DNA of 64,000 bases from Nitrosophilus alvini (GCF_015100395.1 NZ_AP022847.1:186001-250000), one strand, 5' to 3'; counted from the stretch's first letter, positions 31,692 to 40,540 are shown. Notes: generated by a model from the sequence alone, not told the origin. A program made the numbers and translations.

Positions 31692-32575
31692 TATTTTTTC
31701 CTCAATGTTTTTTTGATAGCTTCTTTTAATTTGTATTTTTGATTCCAACCGGGTACACTTTGTCCTAAATTATAAGGAACCATAACCTCTCTTTTTCTAT
31801 AATTTCTTCCCCCCCAGTTTATACCAAGTTTAGTACCTGTAACCTCTTCAAAAATTTTTGCCAACTCTTTTAAGGAAACTTTTTTACTGTTTGTTACTAC
31901 AAACTCTTTTTCATTAAGTTCACATGATTCATTGGAGTTTAAAAGTTCAATCAACTTCAAATAAGCTTCAACTACATCCTCTATATAACTTATATCTATT
32001 ATTTGCTCTCCTGGAGACATATCTATTGTGTCCCCACTTTCTGCAATTTTTTGCCATAAACTAAAAATTTTTTTTCGTGTATCGTTTGGACCAAATGTAT
32101 CATTTAGTTTTATAGTAGTAAAAATCATATTTGAGGTTTCTGTGTAGTATTTTGCAATTTTTTGAAAAGCTTCTTTTGTTGCTGCATATAAATTTACAGG
32201 ATTGTATTCTTCGTTATTAAAATTTTGCCAAAATGTACCGGTATTTATAAACCATTTTACTTTAGTTTGTTTGCTCGCTTCCAAAAGCTCTGTACCGAAT
32301 AAGATATTTGAATATATTAAATTTTTTATATCAGTAGGTTTATGTTCAGACAGAAACATTGAAGCTAAATGAACAACTCCATCAAATTTTTGATCTTTAA
32401 AAAATACTAACAGATCTGAAATTTTTCCACTATAACGAAAAATTTTTATTTTATTATCCAATTGTGAAATATCGCTCCCTTCTCTAACAATTGCATAGAC
32501 ATCATGATACTCTATTAATTTTTTGCTTAAGTGTTTTCCTACAAATCCAGTAGCACCAGTTACCAATATTTTCAT
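31691..32575 (-). CDS. SDR-family CDP-3,6-dideoxyhexose synthase/reductase
   Basis: 294 residues, extended SDR fold: NAD(P)-binding GATGFVGKH, catalytic YAATK (Tyr-xxx-Lys) and the C-terminal NWGGRNYRKREVM, PGWNQKY segment resembling CDP-abequose/paratose synthases. In the CDP pathway it would reduce the 4-keto group after E1/E3 to give the final 3,6-dideoxyhexose. With the neighbouring epimerase the product may be an L-sugar (AscF-like role). The exact stereochemistry cannot be assigned. Confidence 0.82.
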   Translation of the reverse strand: MKILVTGATGFVGKHLSKKLIEYHDVYAIVREGSDISQLDNKIKIFRYSGKISDLLVFFKDQKFDGVVHLASMFLSEHKPTDIKNLIYSNILFGTELLEASKQTKVKWFINTGTFWQNFNNEEYNPVNLYAATKEAFQKIAKYYTETSNMIFTTIKLNDTFGPNDTRKKIFSLWQKIAESGDTIDMSPGEQIIDISYIEDVVEAYLKLIELLNSNESCELNEKEFVVTNSKKVSLKELAKIFEEVTGTKLGINWGGRNYRKREVMVPYNLGQSVPGWNQKYKLKEAIKKTLRKK

Positions 32576-33126
32576 CAGGTATCTCCAAATTTAAATGGAG
32601 AAATAAATTCATTTAATGGAGGAAATGTTTTGTCTCTTTCTGATAAAATTGGATGATCTATTTTCCAATCATAACCGAAACTATCATATTTTATTCCTTT
32701 GTCACACTCTCTATCATAACTGCTGCTTTGCATATAAACAACGATAGTATCATTTTCTATGCTTTTAAAACCATGGGCTAAACCAATAGGTATGATTAAT
32801 GCTTTTCCATTCTCTTCATTTAACTCTATTTCAAAGTATTTTCCATAAGTAGGAGAACCTTTTCTTATATCGACAACTATATCGATTATGCGCCCTTTTG
32901 GTACATAAACCAACTTCAAATGTTCTTTTGGCGGTATCTGAAAGTGCATTCCTCTAATTACATCTTTTTTCGATATAGAATAGTAACTCTCTTTTATAGA
33001 AAAATTTATACCAAATTTTTGAAATGTTTCATTATTGAATATTTTCAAAAAAGACCCTCTGCTATCTATAAATTTTTTATTTTCAATTACTTTTAAACCA
33101 TAAATAAAAGTATCATTGATTGTCAT
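32575..33126 (-). CDS. RfbC/AscE-like sugar-nucleotide 3,5-epimerase family protein
   Basis: 183 residues from ATG 33126 (GGAG 11 bases upstream; a longer ATG at 33147 is less likely). It is a cupin-fold protein of the dTDP-4-dehydrorhamnose 3,5-epimerase family: FSIKESYYS, VIRGMHFQIPP with the catalytic His, and the AHGFKSIE motif. In this cluster, with rfbF, rfbG and rfbH but without rmlABD, the natural role is C5 epimerisation of a CDP-4-keto sugar, as AscE does in ascarylose formation. Confidence 0.85.
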   Translation of the reverse strand: MTINDTFIYGLKVIENKKFIDSRGSFLKIFNNETFQKFGINFSIKESYYSISKKDVIRGMHFQIPPKEHLKLVYVPKGRIIDIVVDIRKGSPTYGKYFEIELNEENGKALIIPIGLAHGFKSIENDTIVVYMQSSSYDRECDKGIKYDSFGYDWKIDHPILSERDKTFPPLNEFISPFKFGDT

Positions 33127-34225
33127 TATTCTCAATACTCCATTCAATATTCATTTTTTTTGCATCAAAAACATATTCTTCTAAATGTTTTTGTGTCAAT
33201 ATAATATTGTTTTCATAAAAATTTTTGTACCATTGTGCAGTTTTTTCAAAAGTTTTATCTTTATCCCAAACTGATTTCCAATTTAATTTAATATGAGCTT
33301 TACTGCAATCCAATTTTAGAAATTTTGCTTCATGTGGATGTTCAATATTTTTTTCATATTCATATTTTATTTTATTCCAATATCTTTGCATAGTTTTTAT
33401 AACATTTTCTACGGTTATACTAACTTCGTTAGAAGGACCAAAATTCCACCCTTCGGCAAATTTTTTTTTGCCTTCTAATAGTTTTTGCCCTATTTGCAAG
33501 TATCCACTCAAAGGCTCCAGTATATGTTGCCATGGCCGTGTTGCATATGGATTTCTGATTTTTATTTTTTCATTTTTACTAACTGCTATCATGATATCAG
33601 TAATCAGTCTATCTTTTGCCCAATCTCCACCGCCTATTACATTACCGGCCCTGCATGAAGCCAGCAGCGTATTGTGCTTTATACCATAATCATCCAGATT
33701 AAAATATGAGTTTCGATAACTTGAAGTTAAAAGTTCTGCACAACCCTTTGATGAACTGTATGGATCATACCCGCCCATTGGGTCATTTTCTCTATACCCC
33801 CATATCCACTCTTTATTTTCATAACATTTATCACTTGTTATATTTACGATTGCTTTTACATTTGTTTTTCTGCAGGCCTCAAAAACTTTTAATGTTCCAA
33901 TTACATTTGTCTCATATGTTTCAATAGGATTTTCATAAGACATAAGAACAAGCGGTTGAGCAGCCAAATGAAAAACTATATCAGGCTTAAATTTATTAAA
34001 GACACTATCTAATTTTTCCTGGTCCCGTATATCTCCAATAATTGAAACAATTTTTAAATTTAATAATTCAAAATGATTAGGCTTTGTCGGTGGTTCCAAT
34101 GAATATCCGACAACATTTGCTCCTAATTGTTTTAACCAAAAGCTAAGCCATGAACCTTTAAAGCCTGTATGTCCGGTTACTAAGACGGTTTTGTTTTTAT
34201 AAATTCCGCCAAAAAGATTTTGCAT
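33113..34225 (-). CDS. rfbG: CDP-glucose 4,6-dehydratase
   Basis: 370 residues from ATG 34225, overlapping the rfbF stop (TAATG). SDR signature GHTGFKGSWLSFWL, HLAAQPLV, and the catalytic region YDPYSSSKGCAE (Tyr-xxx-Lys) are those of CDP-glucose 4,6-dehydratase. It converts CDP-glucose to CDP-4-keto-6-deoxyglucose, the substrate of RfbH. It follows rfbF directly in the operon. Confidence 0.95.
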   Translation of the reverse strand: MQNLFGGIYKNKTVLVTGHTGFKGSWLSFWLKQLGANVVGYSLEPPTKPNHFELLNLKIVSIIGDIRDQEKLDSVFNKFKPDIVFHLAAQPLVLMSYENPIETYETNVIGTLKVFEACRKTNVKAIVNITSDKCYENKEWIWGYRENDPMGGYDPYSSSKGCAELLTSSYRNSYFNLDDYGIKHNTLLASCRAGNVIGGGDWAKDRLITDIMIAVSKNEKIKIRNPYATRPWQHILEPLSGYLQIGQKLLEGKKKFAEGWNFGPSNEVSITVENVIKTMQRYWNKIKYEYEKNIEHPHEAKFLKLDCSKAHIKLNWKSVWDKDKTFEKTAQWYKNFYENNIILTQKHLEEYVFDAKKMNIEWSIENNDNQ

Positions 34226-35004
34226 TACCACACTTTCCATGGAGCATTTCCGGACTCCCAAAGCTTTTGAAGTTCTCTCTTGTCCCTTAGTGTATCCATT
34301 GGTTTCCAGAAACCGTGATGTTTGTATGTATACATTTTCCCATCTTTTGCAAGATTTTTCAATGGGTCTTGTTCAAATACTGTTTTATCACCATCTTTTA
34401 TATAATTAAATATTTCCGGTTCACATACAAAAAATCCCGCATTAATCCAATTACCATCACCTTTTGGCTTTTCCAAAAAGTTTATTACTTTGTTATTTTT
34501 ATCAACATTTAACGCACCAAATCTACCTTCCGGCTGTGCTGAAGTGACTGTTATGGCACCATCATGAGCATTGTGAAACTCCAATAAATTTTTGATATCA
34601 ATATTGCCAACTCCATCTCCATAAGTTAACATGAATGGTCTATTACCAATATAGTTTTGAGCCCTTTTAATCCTTCCTCCAGTCATTGTATCATTACCAG
34701 TATCAATTAAGGTAACTTTCCATGGCTCACTACTATTGTTATGGACTTCTAATTCATTTGTTTGTAAATTTATAGTTACATCACTTTGATGCAAAAAATA
34801 GTTTGCAAAATACTCTTTTATATAATACCCTTTATAGCCAAGCAATATTAAAAAATCATTAAAACCGTAATAGGAATATATTTTCATTATATGCCATAAG
34901 ATAGGTTTGCCACCAATTTCAACCATTGGTTTAGGTTTTAATTCGGTCTCTTCACTTAATCTTGTTCCAAACCCACCTGCCAATATGAGTACTTTCATTT
35001 TCAT
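34225..35004 (-). CDS. rfbF: Glucose-1-phosphate cytidylyltransferase
   Basis: 259 residues, the standard length. It has the nucleotidyltransferase signature LAGGFGTRLSEET near the N-terminus, the cytidylyltransferase-type KPMVEIGGKPILWHIM, and YGDGVGNIDI for metal binding; the C-terminal FWKPMDTLRDK is typical. It makes CDP-glucose from CTP and glucose-1-phosphate, the first step of the 3,6-dideoxyhexose branch. The start is at 35004 or two codons later. Confidence 0.96.
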   Translation of the reverse strand: MKMKVLILAGGFGTRLSEETELKPKPMVEIGGKPILWHIMKIYSYYGFNDFLILLGYKGYYIKEYFANYFLHQSDVTINLQTNELEVHNNSSEPWKVTLIDTGNDTMTGGRIKRAQNYIGNRPFMLTYGDGVGNIDIKNLLEFHNAHDGAITVTSAQPEGRFGALNVDKNNKVINFLEKPKGDGNWINAGFFVCEPEIFNYIKDGDKTVFEQDPLKNLAKDGKMYTYKHHGFWKPMDTLRDKRELQKLWESGNAPWKVW

Positions 35005-35008
35005 CCTT

Positions 35009-36301
35009 TTACAATCTTCTATCTATTAAATTTTTATCTAAAACACCTTTTAGATCATATACTACAGTGTTAGTTTTTAGTTTTTGGTTTTTAGTTTTTA
35101 GTTCTTTGTTTAGATTTTTAAATTCGTTATGAGCTACTGCTAATACGATTGCGTCGTAATTTTTTAAGGTTAAAGGTTGAAGGTTGAAAGCTGAAGGAAG
35201 TAGTTCAATCCCATACTCTTTTTTTACTTCTTCAGGATCGGCCCAGGGATCATAGACATCAACGTTGCAGCCAAATTCTTTTAATTCGTCAATAACGTCA
35301 ATTACCCTACTGTTTCTGATATCCGGGCAGTTTTCTTTGAATGTGACTCCTAATACTAAAACCTTGCTTCCTCTGATAGTGTGTCCTTTGTGTATCATAA
35401 GTTTTACCACTTTATTGGCTACATATATACCCATATTATCATTAACACGCCTGCCTGATAGTATTATCTGAGGATGATAGCCGACCTCTTTTGCCTTGTA
35501 AGTCAGATAGTATGGATCGACTCCTATGCAGTGGCCGCCGACAAGACCCGGTCTGAAAGGTAAAAAGTTCCACTTCGTCCCTGCTGCTTCAAGGACATCT
35601 AGAGTATCAATGCCCAGTTTGTCAAAAATAAGTGCAAGTTCGTTTACAAAAGCGATGTTGATATCCCTTTGTGCATTCTCTATCACTTTTGCAGCTTCTG
35701 CCACTTTGATGGAAGGAGCCAAGTGGGTACCCGCCTCAATAATGCTTTTATAAAGAGCATCTATTTTTTTTGCAATTTCTGGTGTACTGCCGGAAGTTAC
35801 TTTTTTTATGGTAGGGAGTGTATGTTTTTTGTCCCCGGGATTGATTCTTTCTGGACTGTATCCGCAATAAAAATCTTCATTAAATTTCAACCCGCTGACT
35901 TTTTCCAAAATTGGAACGCAGACTTCTTCTGTACAGCCGGGATATACGGTGGATTCATAAATAATGATATCTCCTTTTTTCAAAACCTCTCCGACAGTTT
36001 TGCTGGCTTTTTTCAGAGGGGTCAAATCGGGATTTTTATGAGAGTCTATAGGTGTAGGAACGGTAACTATATAGACATTCGCATTTTTTATATCTTCCGT
36101 TGAAGTTGTAAGTTTCAGGTTTGAAGTCTCAAGGACCGAGTTTAGTTCATCTTCGCCAACTTCCAAAGTAGAGTCGATACCTCTGTTTAGTTCCTCAATC
36201 CTTTTTTGATTTATATCGAAGCCGATTACTTTATATTTTTTTGCAAACTCTACAGCCAAAGGAAGCCCAACGTAGCCTAAACCTATGATTGCTAATTTCA
36301 T
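35009..36301 (-). CDS. UDP-hexose(amine) dehydrogenase, TviB/WbpO type
   Basis: 430 residues. NAD-binding [10 protein letters not shown] at the N-terminus, catalytic Cys258 in [11 protein letters not shown] and the C-terminal UDP-binding domain ([18 protein letters not shown]) are those of the family that oxidises UDP-GalNAc or UDP-GlcNAc at C6 to the uronic acid. Two stretches of its C-terminal domain (residues about 368-379 and 400-411) are encoded by heptad tandem repeats of 35 bases each and replace loops around [14 protein letters not shown]. It overlaps the MarR-type gene by four bases. Confidence 0.93.
   Translation of the reverse strand: MKLAIIGLGYVGLPLAVEFAKKYKVIGFDINQKRIEELNRGIDSTLEVGEDELNSVLETSNLKLTTSTEDIKNANVYIVTVPTPIDSHKNPDLTPLKKASKTVGEVLKKGDIIIYESTVYPGCTEEVCVPILEKVSGLKFNEDFYCGYSPERINPGDKKHTLPTIKKVTSGSTPEIAKKIDALYKSIIEAGTHLAPSIKVAEAAKVIENAQRDINIAFVNELALIFDKLGIDTLDVLEAAGTKWNFLPFRPGLVGGHCIGVDPYYLTYKAKEVGYHPQIILSGRRVNDNMGIYVANKVVKLMIHKGHTIRGSKVLVLGVTFKENCPDIRNSRVIDVIDELKEFGCNVDVYDPWADPEEVKKEYGIELLPSAFNLQPLTLKNYDAIVLAVAHNEFKNLNKELKTKNQKLKTNTVVYDLKGVLDKNLIDRRL
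35070..35104 (+). repeat. TTAGTTT heptad repeat inside the dehydrogenase gene
   Basis: Five units on the + strand: TTAGTTT, TTAGTTT, TTGGTTT, TTAGTTT, TTAGTTC. On the coding strand this gives the Lys/Thr-rich loop [13 protein letters not shown]. It is the same family as the spacer repeat at 4920-4947. A change of one unit would shift the reading frame. Confidence 0.85.
35166..35200 (+). repeat. AAGGTTG heptad repeat inside the dehydrogenase gene
   Basis: Five units on the + strand: AAGGTTA, AAGGTTG, AAGGTTG, AAAGCTG, AAGGAAG. On the coding strand it encodes the loop [14 protein letters not shown]. It is the same family as 7705-7784 and 45425-45497. Confidence 0.85.
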
Positions 36302-36615
36302 ATTTTATCCTTATAAAGTTCTCTTTGTAGTTCTTCATACTCTTTTTTCTTTATCTCTATGAAAACTTTCGTCAGTCTGATTTTCTCTTCCAAGCCTTTT
36401 TTTGTCAGAAGGTATCTGTAGCCTTTTTTGTTGTTGCTTTTTATGAAGCGTTTGGTTTTGACCAGGCCTTTTTTGACGAGCTCTTTTATGATGTAGTTTG
36501 TTTTTCCCACACTGCAGCCCAGAGACTGGGCCAGTGATTTTTGATCGGGGATATTTTCTATTTCTCTAAGGATAGATAGACTGAGTTCCTGTTCATATTT
36601 TTCTTTAAATGCCAT
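36298..36615 (-). CDS. EPS-associated MarR-type transcriptional regulator
   Basis: 105 residues. A winged-helix DNA-binding domain ([20 protein letters not shown] recognition region, [11 protein letters not shown] wing) is followed by a short coiled C-terminal helix. This is the small MarR-type regulator that typically heads exopolysaccharide operons. It is the first gene of the 17-kb minus-strand operon and overlaps the dehydrogenase gene (ATGA). It probably controls the whole locus. Confidence 0.85.
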   Translation of the reverse strand: MAFKEKYEQELSLSILREIENIPDQKSLAQSLGCSVGKTNYIIKELVKKGLVKTKRFIKSNNKKGYRYLLTKKGLEEKIRLTKVFIEIKKKEYEELQRELYKDKI

Positions 36616-36694
36616 TTGCCCTCGATTGGGAATTTAAGATTCAAATTTTGAATAAATAGTATAGTTATATTTATATGACAGAAAGCTTAAATAA

Positions 36695-37306
36695 TCAGAA
36701 TACTATCAGCGGAACAAACGCAAATCCGTAATGTTCCTCTTTTTCTATTTCGGATTCTGAGATTTTGTCTATTTTATAGATAGACTCCAATATGGGAATA
36801 ACCATCCTACCGCCAGTTTTGAGTTGATCTACAAGAGTTTCAGGCAGTGAGGCGGCAGAAGCGGAGACGAGTATTTTATCAAATTTTTCTCCCGGTATTC
36901 CGAGAGTTTCGGCTTCTTCGATACGAGCGTTTTTGAAGTTGTATTTTGAGAGATTTTTTTGACCGAATTCCACAAGCTCGGGAAATCTTTCTAGCCCAAT
37001 GACTTCTCCCTTATCTTTGACTATAAAAGCCAGAAGAGCTGTAGTCCATCCCGATCCGGAACCGATATCCAGGATTTTGTCCCCTTTTTCTGGCTGCAGA
37101 AGCTCCAGCATAAAAGCTACGGTAAAGGGTTGAGAAATGGTCTGGCCATGTCCTATGGGAAGAGGATAGTCATCATATGCAGCGTCAAGATATTTTTTGG
37201 GAACAAAATCTTTTCTGTCGATATTTTTGAATGCTTCTATGATCTCTTGCGTTTTCAGGACACCGCAGTCGATCAGATGCTCTACAAGTTTTTTGTTGCT
37301 TTTCAT
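36695..37306 (-). CDS. pcm: Protein-L-isoaspartate O-methyltransferase
   Basis: 203 residues from ATG 37306, which overlaps the upstream stop (ATGA); a start four codons further upstream exists. Class I methyltransferase: SAM motif LDIGSGSGWTTALL, preceded by the PCMT-typical PLPIGHGQTISQP. It repairs isoaspartyl damage in aged proteins. The C-terminus (EKEEHYGFAFVPLI) matches the family. It is oriented with the small membrane gene upstream, separate from the polysaccharide operon. Confidence 0.95.
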   Translation of the reverse strand: MKSNKKLVEHLIDCGVLKTQEIIEAFKNIDRKDFVPKKYLDAAYDDYPLPIGHGQTISQPFTVAFMLELLQPEKGDKILDIGSGSGWTTALLAFIVKDKGEVIGLERFPELVEFGQKNLSKYNFKNARIEEAETLGIPGEKFDKILVSASAASLPETLVDQLKTGGRMVIPILESIYKIDKISESEIEKEEHYGFAFVPLIVF

Positions 37307-37619
37307 CAGTAGCCGCATTGCTCCTTATTTTCATAGATATCTTTTAAAAGAGTATCGGTGTTAAAAGATTTTAGTTCATCATTTATGCCAAAAATATACG
37401 GAATCACTTCCAGAAATACATAGGTTATGTGTAGCATGGGCATAAATATAACAAGTTCTATGGCAAAAACTTTGGGCGAGTGCCATTTTTTTATCCACTG
37501 ATATGCGCTTTTTGCTCCGTTCATCGCAAGAAGCGATTCAAATGAGAAAACAAATCCCCACACTATATAAGTTAGCAGGGCACCGTAAAAATCAGATCTA
37601 TAAAAAAATCCATTTTCAT
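37306..37619 (-). pseudogene. Small membrane protein gene, apparently frameshifted at a T7 tract
   Basis: The frame covering 37306-37563 encodes 85 residues with hydrophobic stretches but only a GTG without RBS as a start. Upstream in the same frame there is a continuing membrane-like sequence (FYRSDFYGALLTYIVWGF), while the well-placed AAAAGGGG RBS and two ATGs (37617-37619, 37611-37613) are in another frame joined at seven T (plus-strand A7, 37602-37608). One extra T would give MKMDFFYRSDFYGALL continuing into the long frame, about 103 residues. No known family was recognised. It is coupled to pcm. Confidence 0.6.
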
Positions 37620-37632
37620 CCCCTTTTAATCA

Positions 37633-37658
37633 ATTATAACACTAATTTTATTTATAAT
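37633..37658. promoter_or_regulatory. Divergent -10 elements
   Basis: TATAAT on the minus strand at 37633-37638 (14 bases before the ATG at 37619) and TATAAT on the plus strand at 37653-37658 (57 bases before the hydrolase ATG at 37715). The minus-strand box supports the longer 5' end proposed for the small membrane gene. Confidence 0.55.
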
Positions 37659-37714
37659 AGAACATATGAACTGTTATAAGGTTCTTGGCTGAAAGCTAAA
37701 AATAAGGAAAGAAC

Positions 37715-39112
37715 ATGGCAAAGGTTATAAGTTATGGTGCTGCAGGAACGGTGACGGGTTCGTGCCATCTTCTTGAAATAGACAATATACACATATTGAT
37801 AGATTGCGGAATGTTTCAAGGGGAAGTTGAAGAGAAAAATTATGAAAAATTCGGCTTTAATCCCAAGAGAGTGGATTTTGTCGTCTTGACACATGCTCAC
37901 CTGGATCATATAGGAAGATTGCCCAAGCTTTTTAAAGAGGGATTTTCCGGAGTTGTAATCGCTACAAAAGCTACTTTTGACCTTGCCAAAATTCTTCTAC
38001 TTGACAGTGCCAAAGTTATGAGCGAAGAGTATGAAACAATATATAGAAAGGCTCTTAGACGAGGAGAAGCCGACAGGGTGAGAAAGCCTATCTATGATGA
38101 AAAAGATGTCAGAGATATGTTCAGGAAGATGAAAAAAAGAGTAGCCAAATATCACAGGCCCGTTAAGCTGCCAAAATCGATAGAACTGCTTTTCCAAAAT
38201 GCGGGACATATACTGGGTTCATCTTTTGTTACCATAAAATATAAAGAGTTTAAAACAGTAAGAAAAGTTGTTTTTTCCGGTGACCTTGGAGACCGCAGCT
38301 CTTTGGTCATAAAGCCGGTAGAGTATCCCGAAAAGGCTGACAATCTTTTTATAGAATCTACTTACGGCGACAGGAACCATAGGCCTTTAAATGAAAGTAT
38401 AATAGAATTTAAAGAGGCGGTTGTTTCGACTCTGCTGGTGGATGGAAATGTTTTGATTCCCTCTTTTGCAGTAGAGAGATCACAGGAAATTTTGTGCATA
38501 TTAAAAGATATGTATAATAGTGGCGAACTGCCTGAGTGTCAGGTCTTTCTTGACAGTCCTCTTGCCATAAAAGCTACGAATATATACACAAATTATCCCG
38601 AAGAGCTTGGACCAAAATGTAACTACTATCTCAAAAGAGACGGAAATATATTCAGATTTCCCTATCTACAGTTTGCACAGACTCCCAATCAGTCAAGAAA
38701 AATAAATTCTGTCGAAAGCAGAGCCATCATAATAGCCGGAAGCGGAATGTGCAATGGCGGAAGAATTCTTCACCATATGAAGCACAGGCTCTGGAATCCT
38801 AAAAACTCTCTAATATTTGTAGGATATCAGGTGCATGGAACGCTTGGCAGAAGAATAATAGAGGGTACAAAAATGATAGAGATATATGGCGAAAAGATAA
38901 AAGTCGCTTCAAAAGTCTATACGATAAACGGTTTTTCCGCCCATGCAGACCAGAACGAATTGATAGAGTGGATAGAAAGTTTCAAAAGACTCGGGCATAT
39001 TTTTCTTATACATGGCGAAAAAGAGAAACAGGAAATTTTTAAAAAAGCAATTGAAAAAAGACTTCATGCCAAAGCACATATAGTCAATGAAAAAGAGGTC
39101 ATATATCTATGA
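37715..39112 (+). CDS. Metallo-beta-lactamase / beta-CASP RNA-processing hydrolase
   Basis: 465 residues. The MBL zinc-binding motif THAHLDH lies near residues 59-65, followed by a beta-CASP domain and the C-terminal NGFSAHADQNEL (motif with the catalytic His) typical of CPSF73-like/YSH1-type nucleases (RMMBL domain). These enzymes cut or degrade RNA; the exact substrates in this group are unknown. It is different from RNase J in lacking the long C-terminal dimer domain. It overlaps the lipoprotein gene by four bases. Confidence 0.92.
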   Translation: MAKVISYGAAGTVTGSCHLLEIDNIHILIDCGMFQGEVEEKNYEKFGFNPKRVDFVVLTHAHLDHIGRLPKLFKEGFSGVVIATKATFDLAKILLLDSAKVMSEEYETIYRKALRRGEADRVRKPIYDEKDVRDMFRKMKKRVAKYHRPVKLPKSIELLFQNAGHILGSSFVTIKYKEFKTVRKVVFSGDLGDRSSLVIKPVEYPEKADNLFIESTYGDRNHRPLNESIIEFKEAVVSTLLVDGNVLIPSFAVERSQEILCILKDMYNSGELPECQVFLDSPLAIKATNIYTNYPEELGPKCNYYLKRDGNIFRFPYLQFAQTPNQSRKINSVESRAIIIAGSGMCNGGRILHHMKHRLWNPKNSLIFVGYQVHGTLGRRIIEGTKMIEIYGEKIKVASKVYTINGFSAHADQNELIEWIESFKRLGHIFLIHGEKEKQEIFKKAIEKRLHAKAHIVNEKEVIYL

Positions 39113-39585
39113 TAAAATCTTGGCTTTTTGCTGTTTGTGCAGTTTTCCTTCTATGGGGGTGTGCCGCTAAAATGCCGCAACAGGTAAAAAGCTCTCTGAT
39201 AGTTATGAAAACACCCAAGCTTAGATTTGCTGATACCGGTTTTGTAAAGAAGTATAAAAATAGAGTAGAAGTGGAAATCTACTCTGCAGGAAGCGCGCTT
39301 TTGGGCCTGAGTATATCAAACAGGGTATGCACTGATGAGGGATGTATGAGTAAAAAGGAGTTTAACAAAAAATATCTCTCAGCTCACTATCCTCCCGATT
39401 TGTTGAAAAACGTTTTTCTTGGAAGACCGATCTTCAAAGCTGAAAATATCTTTAAATCAGAAGATGGGTTTGAGCAGCATATATACAAAAAAAACAGTTT
39501 TGATATAATCTACCGCGTGAAAAAAGGCGAGATATATTTTAAAGATAGAATAAACCGGATTTTGATAAAGGTTAAAGATATATAA
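39109..39585 (+). CDS. Hypothetical lipoprotein
   Basis: 158 residues. A signal peptide with the lipobox LLWGC (Cys18) indicates lipidation and membrane anchoring. The rest has mixed alpha/beta character with SNRVCTDEGCMSKKEFN (two cysteines that could form a disulfide) and no recognised domain. Conserved small lipoproteins of this kind occur in Campylobacterota next to unrelated genes. It is translationally coupled to the beta-CASP gene. The function is unknown. Confidence 0.75.
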   Translation: MIKSWLFAVCAVFLLWGCAAKMPQQVKSSLIVMKTPKLRFADTGFVKKYKNRVEVEIYSAGSALLGLSISNRVCTDEGCMSKKEFNKKYLSAHYPPDLLKNVFLGRPIFKAENIFKSEDGFEQHIYKKNSFDIIYRVKKGEIYFKDRINRILIKVKDI

Positions 39586-39615
39586 GTGTGAGTGTTAGTG
39601 TGAGTGTTGGTGCTT
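39586..39615 (+). repeat. GTGTKA hexamer repeat after the lipoprotein gene
   Basis: Units GTGTGA, GTGTTA, GTGTGA, GTGTTG, GTGCTT begin at the first base after the lipoprotein stop codon. It is the same hexamer family as the array inside galE (14853-14876). Confidence 0.8.
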
Positions 39616-39673
39616 GAAAGGGGAATATTTTGAGAAGTGTTGAAGAGTTGGAAGTTTGCAAAAAAGGAACATT

Positions 39674-40540
39674 TTGAAAAACAGTGAAAAATCAAACAAA
39701 TACGTAGGAGCCCATGTGAGTGCAAGCGGGGGTGTTTTCAATGCTCCTGTCAATGCAAAAAATATCGGTGCAAAAGCGTTTGCACTTTTTACAAAAAACC
39801 AAAGACAGTGGATGGCGAAACCTCTTGATACAAAAACGATAGATGAGTTTTTAAAAAATCTAGAAGAGTCTCGAATCGATCCGAAGCAGATACTGTCCCA
39901 TGACAGCTACCTAATAAATCTGGGTCATCCCGAAGAGGATAAGCGGCAAAAGAGTCTGGATGCTTTTATCGATGAGGTGAAAAGATGTGAACTTTTGAGT
40001 CTAGATAAACTCAATTTTCATCCCGGAAGCCATCTAAAAAAGATAAGCGAAGAGCAGTGTCTGGACCTCATAGCCGATTCAATAAACAGGACGCTTGATG
40101 TGACCGAGGGCGTAACTCTTGTCATTGAAAATACTGCCGGGCAGGGGAGCAATCTTGGATACAGATTTGAACATCTGGCGTATCTTATAGACAAAACGGA
40201 GGATAAGAGCCGCATAGGCGTGTGTCTTGATACATGCCATATGTTTACCGCCGGCTATGATATCAGAGATAAAGAGTCATATGAAAAAACGATGAAAGAG
40301 TTTGATGAAATCGTTGGGTTTGAATATCTAAGAGGTATGCATATAAATGATTCGAAAGCGAAATTTGCAAGCAGGGTTGACAGACATCACTCCATAGGAG
40401 AAGGCGAAATAGGCCTTGAAGCATTCAGGCTTATAATGAACGACGGAAGGCTTGATAACATACCGTTGATTTTGGAGACAATAGATGATAGTATATGGGA
40501 TAAAGAGATAGAGCTTCTATATAGTTTTAAAAATAGATAG
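39674..40540 (+). CDS. nfo: Endonuclease IV (AP endonuclease)
   Basis: 288 residues from TTG 39674, chosen because AAAAAGGA precedes it at the right distance and the family beginning [12 protein letters not shown] follows shortly; further upstream TTGs have no RBS. Zinc-ligand motifs of the family are seen: [39 protein letters not shown] and MHINDSK. It cuts DNA at abasic sites in base-excision repair. The GTGTKA repeat lies in its leader. Confidence 0.95.
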   Translation: MKNSEKSNKYVGAHVSASGGVFNAPVNAKNIGAKAFALFTKNQRQWMAKPLDTKTIDEFLKNLEESRIDPKQILSHDSYLINLGHPEEDKRQKSLDAFIDEVKRCELLSLDKLNFHPGSHLKKISEEQCLDLIADSINRTLDVTEGVTLVIENTAGQGSNLGYRFEHLAYLIDKTEDKSRIGVCLDTCHMFTAGYDIRDKESYEKTMKEFDEIVGFEYLRGMHINDSKAKFASRVDRHHSIGEGEIGLEAFRLIMNDGRLDNIPLILETIDDSIWDKEIELLYSFKNR

